Part shown: positions 25,206 to 37,200 of the stretch, one piece after another
Layout of the letters: every line of letters starts with the position of its first letter
How positions within the stretch are numbered: position 1 is the stretch's first letter
Assembly (NCBI RefSeq): GCF_020740795.1
Contig: NC_067282.1
Span: 130,257,132 to 130,321,131, forward strand
DNA: 64,000 bases
DNA from: Apus apus
Taxonomy: Eukaryota > Chordata > Aves > Apodiformes > Apodidae
Direction: 5' to 3'
Notes under the pieces: model-generated
Database searches by the model: none
Told to the model about the DNA's origin: nothing
Seen by the model: only the letters and a program-made list of their open reading frames with translations
Program-made: the position numbers and the translations under genes

Positions 25206-28200
25206 TTGAGCTTAGGGAAGGGTCTACCTTCGAGAGTGTAGAAATGTTACAGTGTTGCTAGTGCTCTTCTTACTGTAAAGCTCTGTCAAGATACTAAAAA
25301 ATTATCCAGTACTTTTTCTCAAGTACAGTTCCTCCTGTGTGGCAGGATGTAGGAAAGTAATTTAATATCTGCTCTATTGATGAAGGGTTCTTTATTGACT
25401 TTCCCAAATGAGAGCTGTAGGTTTGGGATAAAAGCTTGAAATTACAAATTCCAGATTTGTGTTCACCAGGTTGTGCTACATTTTTAGCTAGTGGCACTGC
25501 TAGAATTAAATACACTTTCATCTGTACTTGGTAGGTCTCCCTGGGATTCTCGGAGGCTTTTAATAAGGCCAGTAGCAGGTTGCAGTTCCTTGTGTTCTGC
25601 AGCTGGAAAAGGTGAAGATGAGTGGTGGTTGTGCTGCTAGAAAATAGTTTGTTTTTACAGTTTGCTGTCTGCTCTAGATCTGGGCTGTCCCGCAGGCAAA
25701 GCCCACGCCCCTTCCTTCTGGAGAAACAAGCACTCTGAGGCTGCTCTTTCCACAGAATTGGGATTCTTGCAAAATATTTTCAGCCAGTAATGTGGTGGCT
25801 CAGTTTAATAAGAAACTATAAAAGGATGTTACTTTGATTTTATTTTCCACTGTGGCTGCAGTTCTTAATTCCCTAAACCATGGGCCCATTTTGAAATGGT
25901 TCTACCAGATGTTTTCTTTTATTATGAACACCCACCTTAACCCCTGCATATCTGCAAACTTTGCATTTATTACAGTCTTCCTTTCTGTTTTTTCCCTCTC
26001 TTCAGTGAGTGACCTCCAAGAAGAAGGTAAAAATGCTATCAATGCACCAATGAACCCAAGCACCATGGACATCCATCCGGAAGACACACTATTAGGTAAA
26101 GTATTTGACCTAAAGACCTCAACTGAGCAACTACTCATGAAGGTGGCCACTGTGACCCCCATATCCATTGCTTTACTGTTGAATGTAGGTTGCTGAGAAC
26201 CATTGCATGTCATGACTGGAAATTAGAAGGTATAAAATGGAATTTATAGAGTAGTGCCAGCTACGTAGATGTACTTTAACTAGGTAGTTTATGGGAAAAT
26301 GGACTTGTTCAATGAATTGGCAGAGAACTTCAGTTATTCTGTGATCACTCTCAGAGCAAACAGAAAGTTGATATTTGCAGAGAATTAGATGGAAAATACT
26401 CCTGAATTTTCCTGCATAAGGTTTACTTCAGTTCCATTAGCCCACTGGCCAAGTGGATCTCAGTCTTTATTTGTCCTCGTGGACATCATTCTTTGGTGAG
26501 GAAGGTGGTATCTTCTCTCTACAGATAGGGAACTGAATTGCAAGAAGAAAGCCTGTAACAAAAATTTGTTTTCTGGTTCCTATGGAACCCTTAGGCTGCC
26601 TTGTCTTAATAGACGTTTACTCATAGAACAGTTTGGGTTGGAAAGGACCTTAAAGATCATCTAGTTCCAATCCCCCTGCATGGGCAGAGACACCTCCCAT
26701 TAGACCAGGTTGTTCAAAGCTCCATCCAGCATGGCCTTGAACACTTCCAGGGATGGGGCTTCCATATGTACATATGTACATATGTATGTACATGTAGTAC
26801 ATACTGCACTGTTGTTAACTAGTGGATGCCGTATTTCTCCTTGGTTACTCCTGCCACTTTGCAAGTGACAGTACAGCAAAATATACCTGATACAGAATGA
26901 ACAGATGAGCATTTAGGCTGCTGAAAATAGTAATTAAATGTGGTTAGGATAGAAGTATGTAAAACAAGGAATGATTTATAAAAGGAAAGCAAATATTAAA
27001 ATTTCTCTTCTCTCTTTTCCCTGTCTTCCTCAAATCCCTACAAGAGCAACAGCGTAATTTAATAGCAAAAAAGTGTTTAAAACTTGTTGGAATAAACCAC
27101 TTTTTTTCTTTCCTGGCCTTATTTATCTTAGTCTATGTAATTAGGTGAAGCAGCCTGTCATGGTGACAAATAATAAAATAGGAAATGAAAATAAAAAAAG
27201 TCTTACTAATTTAGATTTTCTGTTTAGAAGAGCAGTAGGAAATGCTAAGTGCTGTTCTTCTGAGACACAGGCAAAGTGTTGATTGCTCTGTGTATATGTA
27301 TGGGCCAGCTGTGTCTCCAGCGATTTCTTCTGGGTACCACTAAAGGTGTGTATGACTTCAGAAGATGCAGGACCACTCCTGTAGGCCTGTCATGTAAAGA
27401 CATCATCACTGGGGAACCTTAAGCAAAGTTCTGTGGTGACTCATATGCCATTATTGGTCAAATCTTGTTCAGATTTTCAGTTAGCAGTATTTTGGGTGTG
27501 TTGTGGGTATCACTTCCTTACAACTAGACTGCTTGATTCATCTCAAGGAGTAATGAGGAAGTAAAGTAACAGGGGGGAAAAAGCAGCAAAAGAATTCATG
27601 TTTTTTCCTAGGTTCATAGAAATTTGTCAAGGATGTTCAGATAGCAGGGTCTTATTTTTGCCCTTCACTTGAAGGAACAGATCTAACCTAGATCACAGCT
27701 ACCACTTGGCTACTAAAGGAGCTAAAATGAAGGGTGCAGGGAAAGGTCTGCTACTTGAAAGCAAGCATCAGAATTTAAAATACGAGACTTGCTTCAACTG
27801 CTTCCGAAATACGGGTGTCCATATCCGTGGTAACATTACACTTGCACATGATCCACGTGTCTATATGTGTTGTTGCAAAGATAATTCTGACAAAAGTTGT
27901 GCAGTGGTGAGCCTTATTGAGCTCAAGTTGATTCTGCTACCAACATTTCCGTACCAAATCATCCCTTCTAAAATTAACATTAACGTTCATGCTTCTTGAG
28001 GTAGTTGTACTGGCTATTGGAGAAAATTTCTCATGTCTCTCCATCCCACAGCAGCAGCAGATAGAGAAGACAACTATACCTGAGAAATCTGCTTTATGTT
28101 CTTCGCCCATGCACAAATACAACTGATGTAAATGGGGGTAATTTTCATTCTCCAGCTTAACCAGAGGTTAAGGAGTTCACGCACTCAGGGCCACATGTGT

Positions 28201-31200
28201 GACCAAGTTTCAAGGAACCAGAGGGCGAGGCACAAGTCTCAGCAGTTGCCCTGAGTGCAGTGCCATAAGCTTGCTGTACTCTTCTAGATGGTGTAATTTG
28301 GGACAGGTGTTTTCAAATAGAAATTTAGTAAAAGTTGAGGAGAGGGAGAAAAGTAGTGACAGCACTTTTGGGCATGTTAATATTGACATGCCCCACAGGA
28401 TACAGATGACAGTGATCTTCCTCTGATGCATTCTGAGTTCAAGGAGGTCAGTGGAAACATTTTAGGGTAGTTAGGGCTGTGCTTCCTTTCTGTGTCCCTA
28501 AAAACGCCTAACACTTTGATTGTTGGATATCCCCATGCTAAGAGGATGACTAATCACTGTCATTTCTTGATCAGCTGACAGACCACTTCATGATTAGGAA
28601 TTGTTACAGTGTTTCAGCAGTGTGCATTTGAAGTGGCTCTCACTAAAGTTTCCCATTTTACTTGGACAGAGGAGAACGAGGAACGCACTATGATTGATCC
28701 TAACTCAAAAGAAGACCCCAAGTTCAAAGAACTGATCAAGGTAGGAGATCACTGTTTTGTCCTCCTTCAATTTAACTAGGGAGCTGGAGTAGTTTACAGG
28801 CTGATTACCTAGATATATTATAAAGAACACATCTTGTTACTGAAGTGTATCTGTGAAAACTGAGGTCATCAACAAGGTAAGGTTAAAACCAATGAAAGAA
28901 ACAAGAAAAAGCTGTCAGAGTGCTCATAGTAGTTATGGAGTAAAAGCCTTACTGTCCATTTATATCTGTGTGATTATTGCAGTGAGGATCAGTGCTTAGC
29001 TTGTATCTACCTGAAGTCACTGCATGTAAACCTGGGTTCCTTCTGTCTATGAAGACAGGGAAGGAGCTTTGGAAAGTGTTAGTGAGATTTCAGGAGAGGA
29101 AAGAGCAGGACAGAATAAGCAAGGGCATGGCAGGGGACAATAAGGAGATCTCTGGTTTAACAGGAAGGTTGGAATTGAGATTCTTCTTACCCTGTATTCT
29201 GTTGGGTTTTTTTAAAGAAGAAAAGTCCTCATTTTCTCTGTGTGCTAGGACAGGGGCTAGATTGTCCTGAACCTGTATTGTCACTGGAGACACCTGCCCA
29301 AGGTGTTGATAGTGGTGTTCCCAGCTGTGATGATGTGGGGTGGGTCTCTCTGCCCAGCAATGCTCTTGAGGGAGGATATGATCTTGAGGGATTAGTGTTT
29401 AGGAGAACCTTGTGTATGCGGTAAGTTGTTGAGGTTAATGGTGAAAGCTTGTGCAGGGTGAGAAGAGCTGGCAACTCTGAACAAACACGATCTATCTCTT
29501 TCCAAAACGTGTTCGTGCTTGGGTTGTACGTCCCGCTATACTTCCTCTTTTTTATTTTTAAAATTTTGTTTTTAGAAATATGTTCTTTTAGAAACAACAA
29601 CACAGCTGCAGCTGGGTGGGTCTGAAAACTTTGGATGGTGTATAGTGTCTCCAAACAGGGGGTTGAGCTGTGGCACATTCCTTTCAGGAGACCTTGTGCA
29701 CCTGGCTGCACACATGCTGCACAGAATGCCTCAGCAAACCACTTGCCTGGTACATCTTTAGAACAAGCCCAGTGGTCTGTTATTAAATGAATAACATTAC
29801 AAAACCACATCAAACTGAGTTTACCAAGGAGCTGTGCTCAAGTTTCTTTGTTATTCTAATTCACCTGGAATACATTGTGGCTTTAAATTAAGTGCATTTG
29901 CACATTGTTTGTTAATACCAGATTTGTTAGTTCTCTCAAAAGGTACAATGGTCTTGCAACACTCATTCAAAATGTCCTGTGGTTTCTTTGCTAGTAGGTA
30001 TTATAATGAATAATTCAGCTGAACCAGAGTCGTTGCAGTGAAGGAACCAGATGCACTCTGTGATGCAGGAGACTTGATATTAAGATCAGAATTGCTTTTA
30101 AACTGGAAATTTTGCCGTTGAATTTAATATCAATTGATGAGTCTTTCCTGGATGTCATAGTTTAGCAAGGTTGTATTTTCCAACTGAAAAACCTGAAAAA
30201 CTCTAGGGGGAATGAAGATCAGGGATAAAGCTGTACTTGGGATTGTATCTGAGTGCAGAGAGCACATTACAAAAGCAGGTTCTGATTCACTGCACCATGA
30301 AGAAATGGAACATTTGCTCTGTAAAGAAAGGCTGAGAGAGCTGGGTCTGTTTAGCCCGGAGGAGACAAATGGGGGTTCTCTTGAATGCTTATAAATATCT
30401 AAAGAGCAGTTGTCAGGAGGATGGGCCCACTCTCTTTTCTGCAGTGTCCAATGACAGGACAAGGAGCAATGAGCACAAGATGGAGCACAGCAGGTTCAGC
30501 CTAAACATAAGTAAAAAATTCTTTACTGTGAGAGTAACAGAGCACTGAACAGGCTGCCCAGAGAGGTTGTGGAGTCTCCTTCTCAGGAGCCATTAAAAAA
30601 ACTGCCTGGACACGTTCCTGTGTGGTGTGCTCTGGGTGACCCTGCTCTGGCAGGGGGGTTGGACTATGTGGTGTTCAGAGGTCCCTTCCAACCTTGACGA
30701 CTCTTGACACTTTTTGACGTTTACACTTGAATGAAAAGAGACTAATGTATTACCAATTGAAGTGGAGCAACTGGTGCAGGGAGCAGCATGCAACTGGGGA
30801 TTGTTTCCTTGGGATCATCCTCAAAGGAGAGATGTCTCCTGTAGTGTGCCTACTTGAAAATTACGTAATTTAGGTAATTGCTAATCATTTGCATACCTCT
30901 CAGCAGTTGAGAGTTTTTACAGAGATTCAGCTAGAGAAATATTTAACACTATGTTGGTGTGAATCTGTAAGGCAGCAAGAGGTTTGAATTATGTTGGCAA
31001 AACCCATTTTGTGCCGCAGAGTTTGGATGATGTGAAAAAATGAGCAAATGTATTCCTTGTTTTCCATTCTTCAGTTGTTAATGACATTTTCCAAGAGCCC
31101 ATTGCTGGATGACAATTAGCCATGCTAAGTGCTATTCAGCAGCAGCCAGCAGAAAAGACTGCCTGCCCCACAGAGCTTGAAATGAAATATCTCCACAAAC

Positions 31201-34200
31201 TAGCCAGGACTGACGAGTTGAATAGATGGAGTTTTTTCTAGTTCAGATTATTCTCTGTCTTTTCCCCTCAGAGAGGAATGTGTCAATAGCAGCGATAGAG
31301 CTTGGTGGCTTTTGAAATTTGGCAATGTGACTTTGTTTAATTGGTGCCAGCCCAAATCTCTTTCAATACCAGAATTAGACATGCCCATGGTTTGCCATCA
31401 CTGATCTGGGGCATTTCTGTTCTGTCAGTTGCATGAAGTTTAGTGAGTGGATCTCCGTGCAAAGAAACAGCAGAGCTATCTCTTGCTGACACTGGTTTAG
31501 TATCTTTGTCTCCACAAAATGTTGTTTTAATGTCTGCTAGCCTCATCCCATAGGAATTACGTGTGTAGTGGATTGATCAGTGCAAGCTCATGGGAGCATT
31601 TAAAAGTGATTTTGACAGAGTTGTCATAAGTCTGGAGAGACAGATTGTATAGCATTGTGGTAACAGGGAGAGAGAAACAGAAGAAAAACCAACATTCCTC
31701 AAAGCAAATATATAGTGTGAACCCCCCTGTTGCAAGCTATTTAGCTGTGGGTGCTTTAAGTCCTCTTGCACATACAAAAATAATCAGGAACTAGTATTAC
31801 GCTTCACAGTGTTGTTTTTTATCGTCATTGATGGTATTCTAAAAATAGTTGGCCACAAATTATCAATATGAAGTCTTCAACCAAGTTCCCTCTGTGGCCA
31901 GCAGCTTTTTTTTCTTCATTTACTCTGTGTCTAGTCAAGCAGAATTTGGTACATGGCTGAACAGACCCAAAGCTGAAAATTCAGATCAGGGAAAGAGAGA
32001 AGAGTTATCTGTTTCTTTAAATGTGTGTATAAATAATATATTCACAAAATACTCTAGTGTCTGAAACGTGTGAACTTCTTTTCATTGCCCAGTATTTGTC
32101 AAGTGACAAGTGCACAACTAACTTCAAGTAAGTGAATTACAAGTTTGGAGTATTTTGTGATCGGATAAAGAGGTATCCTGTGATACATTGTTTTTATTGT
32201 ATGCTTTGGAGTCAGGTTTCTAGTCTATGTGTTATTGTGAATCTGTTTAAAATTCAGTTTCCATTAATATATAAAGTTCCCTTAGCTGGTCTATGTCACT
32301 AATTATAAAGAGCGTTTTGGGGTTCTTGTAGCTCACTTTTGAATACTTAAAAGGAAGCTGATCTGTGTGTGCTTTCCTTGTTCAAATGTGTTTCTTTGTA
32401 TATTGGGTGTGAAGGTGGAAGGAATTTTTTTTCCCCCTTCTGGTTCAGATATGGCTGAAGGGTAAAAGTTTCAAAAGCTTCATTACTGGTTGTCTCTTAA
32501 ACTTAATGAGACTTATTAGGCTGTAGGAATTGACTCAGAGGCTTTAAGAAGACATTTTAACATTTCATATAAGTGGCAGCTTTCCTGGAGTTTTCTCATG
32601 TATTTTGGTAGAGATAGTATGAAGAAGAGTTTCCAATAATTGAATGAAAAATTTTAGAACAGCAACTTGCAAGAATTTGGTCCCATCTGAAAGTGCCTTG
32701 ACAAAAGACAACAAGTCACATTGCAAGATGATTTCCCTCCCTGCAAAGATATCTGTAAGAGCAGCTGATATTACAACTTGGGGCCTTTAAAACCTCATCT
32801 AAACTTAACAGGGATTCAAACATTTCTGCTCTAGATACTGTCTGAATGAGGAAATATCCTCATTTGTAGTAAATCATTAACTGTCCTAGAAATTGTCACC
32901 TTTTTCTATGTCTAATTTTACGGCTTTTTAAAATTCCCTGTGGTAAAGAGAAAACCAGAGTGAAGCCACTGTCCTTTTCATAAGGTTTCACATGTGACCA
33001 GATGAAATAATGCTTCCTAAATGCTCCATAGTCTGCTTTTCAAAACAAGCAGCCTTCTCTTTGTTTACAGTGCTTTGTGCTTAGTCAACAGTTTCCAGGC
33101 CTGAATATGAATTTTTAATATTAATTTCCATGCTCAGCCCTGAAGCCAGTTAAGCTTTCATACATTTGATCCCTTGTTTCCTAGTTCTCCCAGAATTCGG
33201 GAGAAAAGGGTCATTGAAATCAGGGTTTGCTTTCTTTGCTGGGCTTCCTGTTTTCCAATTGTGCCAGATGTGTTCATGTATTTTGTCTTGTTTTTCATTT
33301 TGTTCATTACTGTGTAGCAGTGACTGTGGAGTCCTTATGCCCTTGATCTCTGCAGATTATCTCTGAATGTGCCTCACCCCCGTGGGAGCAGCCAGCCTGC
33401 AGAGCACAAATACTGCACCGAGCTGGTGAAGTTGGATGTAAAAACCCATCTTGCATGAACTAAAAAACAAAGTGGCCAGGCAGACTCATTTTTCCTTCTA
33501 GATTTATAGCACTCTTTTGTCTCCGCTATCTTGCCTCGTGGTGAATTTCAGTTTTCAATCCAGTGTTTAGTAATGGCAACATGGCTCATTTAACCAGCCA
33601 TACATTTGTCCTAAAAATGATAGGATAAATGGATGTGTCAGAATTTAAATCACCCCTGGAAATTTTACAACTACTAATGTGTATGTCTGGGTATTTGATG
33701 CAGTTCAGAAATGTTTTATGTAACTATGGATAGGCATGAAGGAGCAGCAAGGCTTTTGAGGACATGGAGATATTGTATTAAAGCTTTAAAATCATGCTGC
33801 TAATCCCAAATGCTATAGACTCTAGAAAAGCAGCTTTTAATGAACGTATGACAAGTTAAATGACCTAACAAACATTTCCATGTACCTGCATGCTGTTTTG
33901 TGAGTCTCCAAGTACTGAACAAGAAGATGAGCCTGAGGTTCATTGAAGATCATCAGCTGCATGTGGGATTTTATACCAGCCGTGGAGTGTAAGGCATGTT
34001 GTTAGGGCTAAGACTGGTAGAACAGTCATTGCAGTGAAGCACTTCCTGCCCAGCAAATGGCATTAGGTGGATGTGAGAGTGTGGGACAACTTGGTGGCAT
34101 GTGTTGGAACGCTGGTGGTAGTTACAAGTGCACAGCAGAGGCCATCTGATAGAGGGAATGGCCCAAGTGATAGCTAAGGTTCCTACTAAGTCACAGGGGA

Positions 34201-37200
34201 GCAGTGGGGCAATAATTCTGGTGCAGAGCACATCCTTTTAAATTCGTGTCTCTGTTCAAACATAATCTCCACTTTCCTTTATGCTTTAGAGAAGACCACT
34301 TTTGATAAAAGTTGCAGATACTGACTAGTGAACAACTTACCAGAAAAGCTTTATTTTGAAAGAAAGCTCTTCAAAGGAGTAATTTTTATTATTGAGATTT
34401 TTCATCCCTCTGGGCAGCTTAGAGGGCAAAAGTGATTTACATAGGTGAGCGTTGTTGCTGATCCTTGTTTTCCATGAACTGACTGGTTGCCCTATCCCCA
34501 GATAAAATTTGCCACTTACACTATTTTTAGAGCTGAGTTTCAGTCTTGCACATTTTCAGCATGCTTTGGAAGTACTATAGGTATAGATTAGAGGTACATA
34601 ATGCATTAGTATCTCATATTTGGATTGTACATTTATTTGTGGATACTAAGCCTAGCAAAACCCAGTTGAGGTTCATAGATTCAATGGACCTCAGTAGCCA
34701 GACTGAGTCACTTAAATGTTCTTTTGACAAATGCTTCTGTTTCCTAGAATTGCCAAGTAGGTGTTTTCCAGTGCAAGCTTATCTATAGTTTCTTTATTTG
34801 CTTTTGTTTTACAACTTCTTTTATATTAAAATGCCCAAACTTTCTTAGCCCTCATGACTGCTGAGAAGAGGCAGAATGGGATCTAATCAGAAAATAAATT
34901 TAATGAATTCACAATTTCATATGAAATAAATTTAAAAATGCAGAATTTTTAAATGAGGATCGATGCTTTAGGTGGCTCTAATTAATGGATTTTGTGTGTC
35001 TATGGCTGGCAATACTCTTTTCCTCTTATAGGATTTAGCAGTATTTAACATTCCATCTCTTTCCACAGAACGATATTACTTTTCCAGAAGTAATTTAATT
35101 TTCCAAATTACAAATTGGAGGAAAGCACTACTACCAACTTCAAACAGTCTAGGCTGTTTTTCCTGTAACTGCTTGGCAATTATTATCTTTGGCACCTGAA
35201 AAACTGAATTCAGCTCCTTTTATTTTTAAAGGTTCTTTATGTTCATTCCTGTTTTGCAGGTGATTGAATGGTTTTTATAGTTACAATAGTCAGCCTATGG
35301 GGACTATTATATGTGTTGTAGAATGGTTATTGGGTCCATTTGACCAAAATTTTACAGAATACAGACTTCTGTTTTCTGCAGTATCTTAAGATAAAATACT
35401 TCGTCCTGTTGCTCATGGCAGGGATCTGTTTAGTGCATCTGTTCAGCTCCTGTTAGTAGAAGTGTTCACTCTTTCCCCTCTGAAGATCTTTCTGGTGCAC
35501 AATCTACATCTGTTCATGGCAGGGATCATGGTGGGAGCGTGGGACTCTTGTCATCTATTGGCAGGTCTGCTGTTCACATGAAATAGGTAAGACATGAGTT
35601 TTGTGACATGTAGAACAGATACACTAGCAAAGATTATTGTTGCAGAGCTACTAGTTGCTACTTGCTTTAGAATTGGTGCAATAAGGGGAATGTTTTAGTG
35701 AGGAAAAATAGAGGGCAGTAAAATTGCCATGCTGCAATATCTGAATGAAAACACAACTGAGCAACAGTATCTCTGTTATTTCTCCATAAATACATAAATA
35801 TGGTTATTCTTGCTCTGTTTTATATTCCTGATTACTACCTGGAATGGAAGGAACATATTTCAGTGGTTTATAGACATTTGCTTCCTTTTTTTTTTACTTT
35901 CAGGTTCTAATTGACTGGATCAATGATGTGCTGGTGGAGGAGAGAATCATTGTCAAACAGCTTGAAGAGGATCTTTATGATGGGCAGGTGCTGCAAAAGC
36001 TGCTGGGTGAGTTCACACAAGAGAAGGCAGCCCCAAAGACTGGAAGGGGCCCCAAGTTAGCATCTTCCAAAGCTGCGGAGAGCTGTGCAGTAACTCACCA
36101 TCTCACCAGGGATGCAGTTAGTTTCACTGATAGCTACAGTATCAGCTTCTTCATCTGTTCTTCTCAGGCTGTCTGCTGAAAGGAGAGAAAGTCCAGATGA
36201 TTCCTGAGTATCTGTTTCATGGACTAAGTATAGTCCATGAAATGGACTGAAATACGTGGTATAAAAAAGGTGTAGTCCAAAATTTTATCTGTGTAGTTGC
36301 TTCTGAAAGCTTTTGGGCTGAGAGCTTTTTTCAGGTCCTGATAGAATTAATTTTAGGGGGAAAAATGAGAAAAAGAGAATGTGTGGCAGCAGGGACATAG
36401 GCATAATGTGCACTTCTGTGCAAATGATTCATGGAAGCCTATACTCAATGCAGCAGTTGTGATTTTGCAGCCCCCTCACATCTTAGCAATAAGTGTGTTC
36501 ATGCAAGAAGCACAGTGGAGAAAACCTTACGATGATGCTATGATTTATGGGGGTGCTTTTAGCAAACAAAGAGACTTGAAGCTTCAAGTGCCATTGTAAA
36601 TCCACTCTTTTTCCACTGATGAAAAGTCAGGCTGCTCTCAGTTTTCTTATGACATGTTTTCAAGAGTGGGCTGGGATGTGTGATGCATGTGTTCGAGTGG
36701 GGCAAGAGGACCTACTGGTGCTAATTCCACTGGTGCTAACAGATGCTGATGACTGAATTTTCTGCACATGCCCCTTAAATAGCAGGTCTGCAGCATTTTG
36801 ATTAACGTTCACAAGCTTTTAAACTGGGTTAAGAACAATTAACTTTGTGTGCAATTTAAACTCCTCAAGAACAATTTGAGGAATAAAACAAAGAGTACTT
36901 TTAACACTGCTTGGTTAGACTGCAGCTGGGACCCTCCAGACAGGATGGGGAGCAGGAGTGTAGAGTTAATTTTAGCTTGGGAATATTTGTGTGAATACAA
37001 TTGTACTTCTTAACCTATAGACAGTACTGGTTCAGCAGATGGTAGCACATTTCACTGGAGGCCTTTGTCATAGGTATCACTGCTTTCTTATACTCCCTCT
37101 GGAGGCCTTGGTTCCACCCTAAGGCCTGCAGGCTTTTAGAAGGTGCTTAGGTGTACATACATATATTTCCCCCTCCCTGGAAGTGTTCTAGGCCAGGCTG

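Larger units (their letters stand above)
2577..26005 (+). other. PARVB: PARVB intron 1 (23.4 kb)
   Basis: Starts GTGAGT and ends CTCTTCAG. The 5' end is still inside the CpG island. Contents: an exon-like open stretch at 3699-3854, TA and TG simple repeats near 6.1-6.3 kb, a weak CR1-like tail near 6.0 kb, an unidentified minus-strand coding-like stretch at 9784-10292, the second copy of a short repeat near 10.88 kb, an AT-rich homeobox-site cluster near 12.38 kb, a CR1 copy at 14250-14780 and an (AAT)23 microsatellite at 25137. I saw no supported nested gene in the rest. A long first intron is usual for enhancers. Confidence 0.85.
26096..28669 (+). other. PARVB: PARVB intron 2 (2.6 kb)
   Basis: GTAAAG to TTGGACAG. 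It holds the reverse CR1 fragment at 26.6 kb and its adjoining TACATATG repeat. Nothing else is recognised. Confidence 0.9.

Noticed and set aside
29229..29813. 194-codon minus-strand open frame in intron 3
   Set aside because: No recognisable domain or repeat signature and no linked exons. A frame of this length can arise by chance in a 64-kb window.
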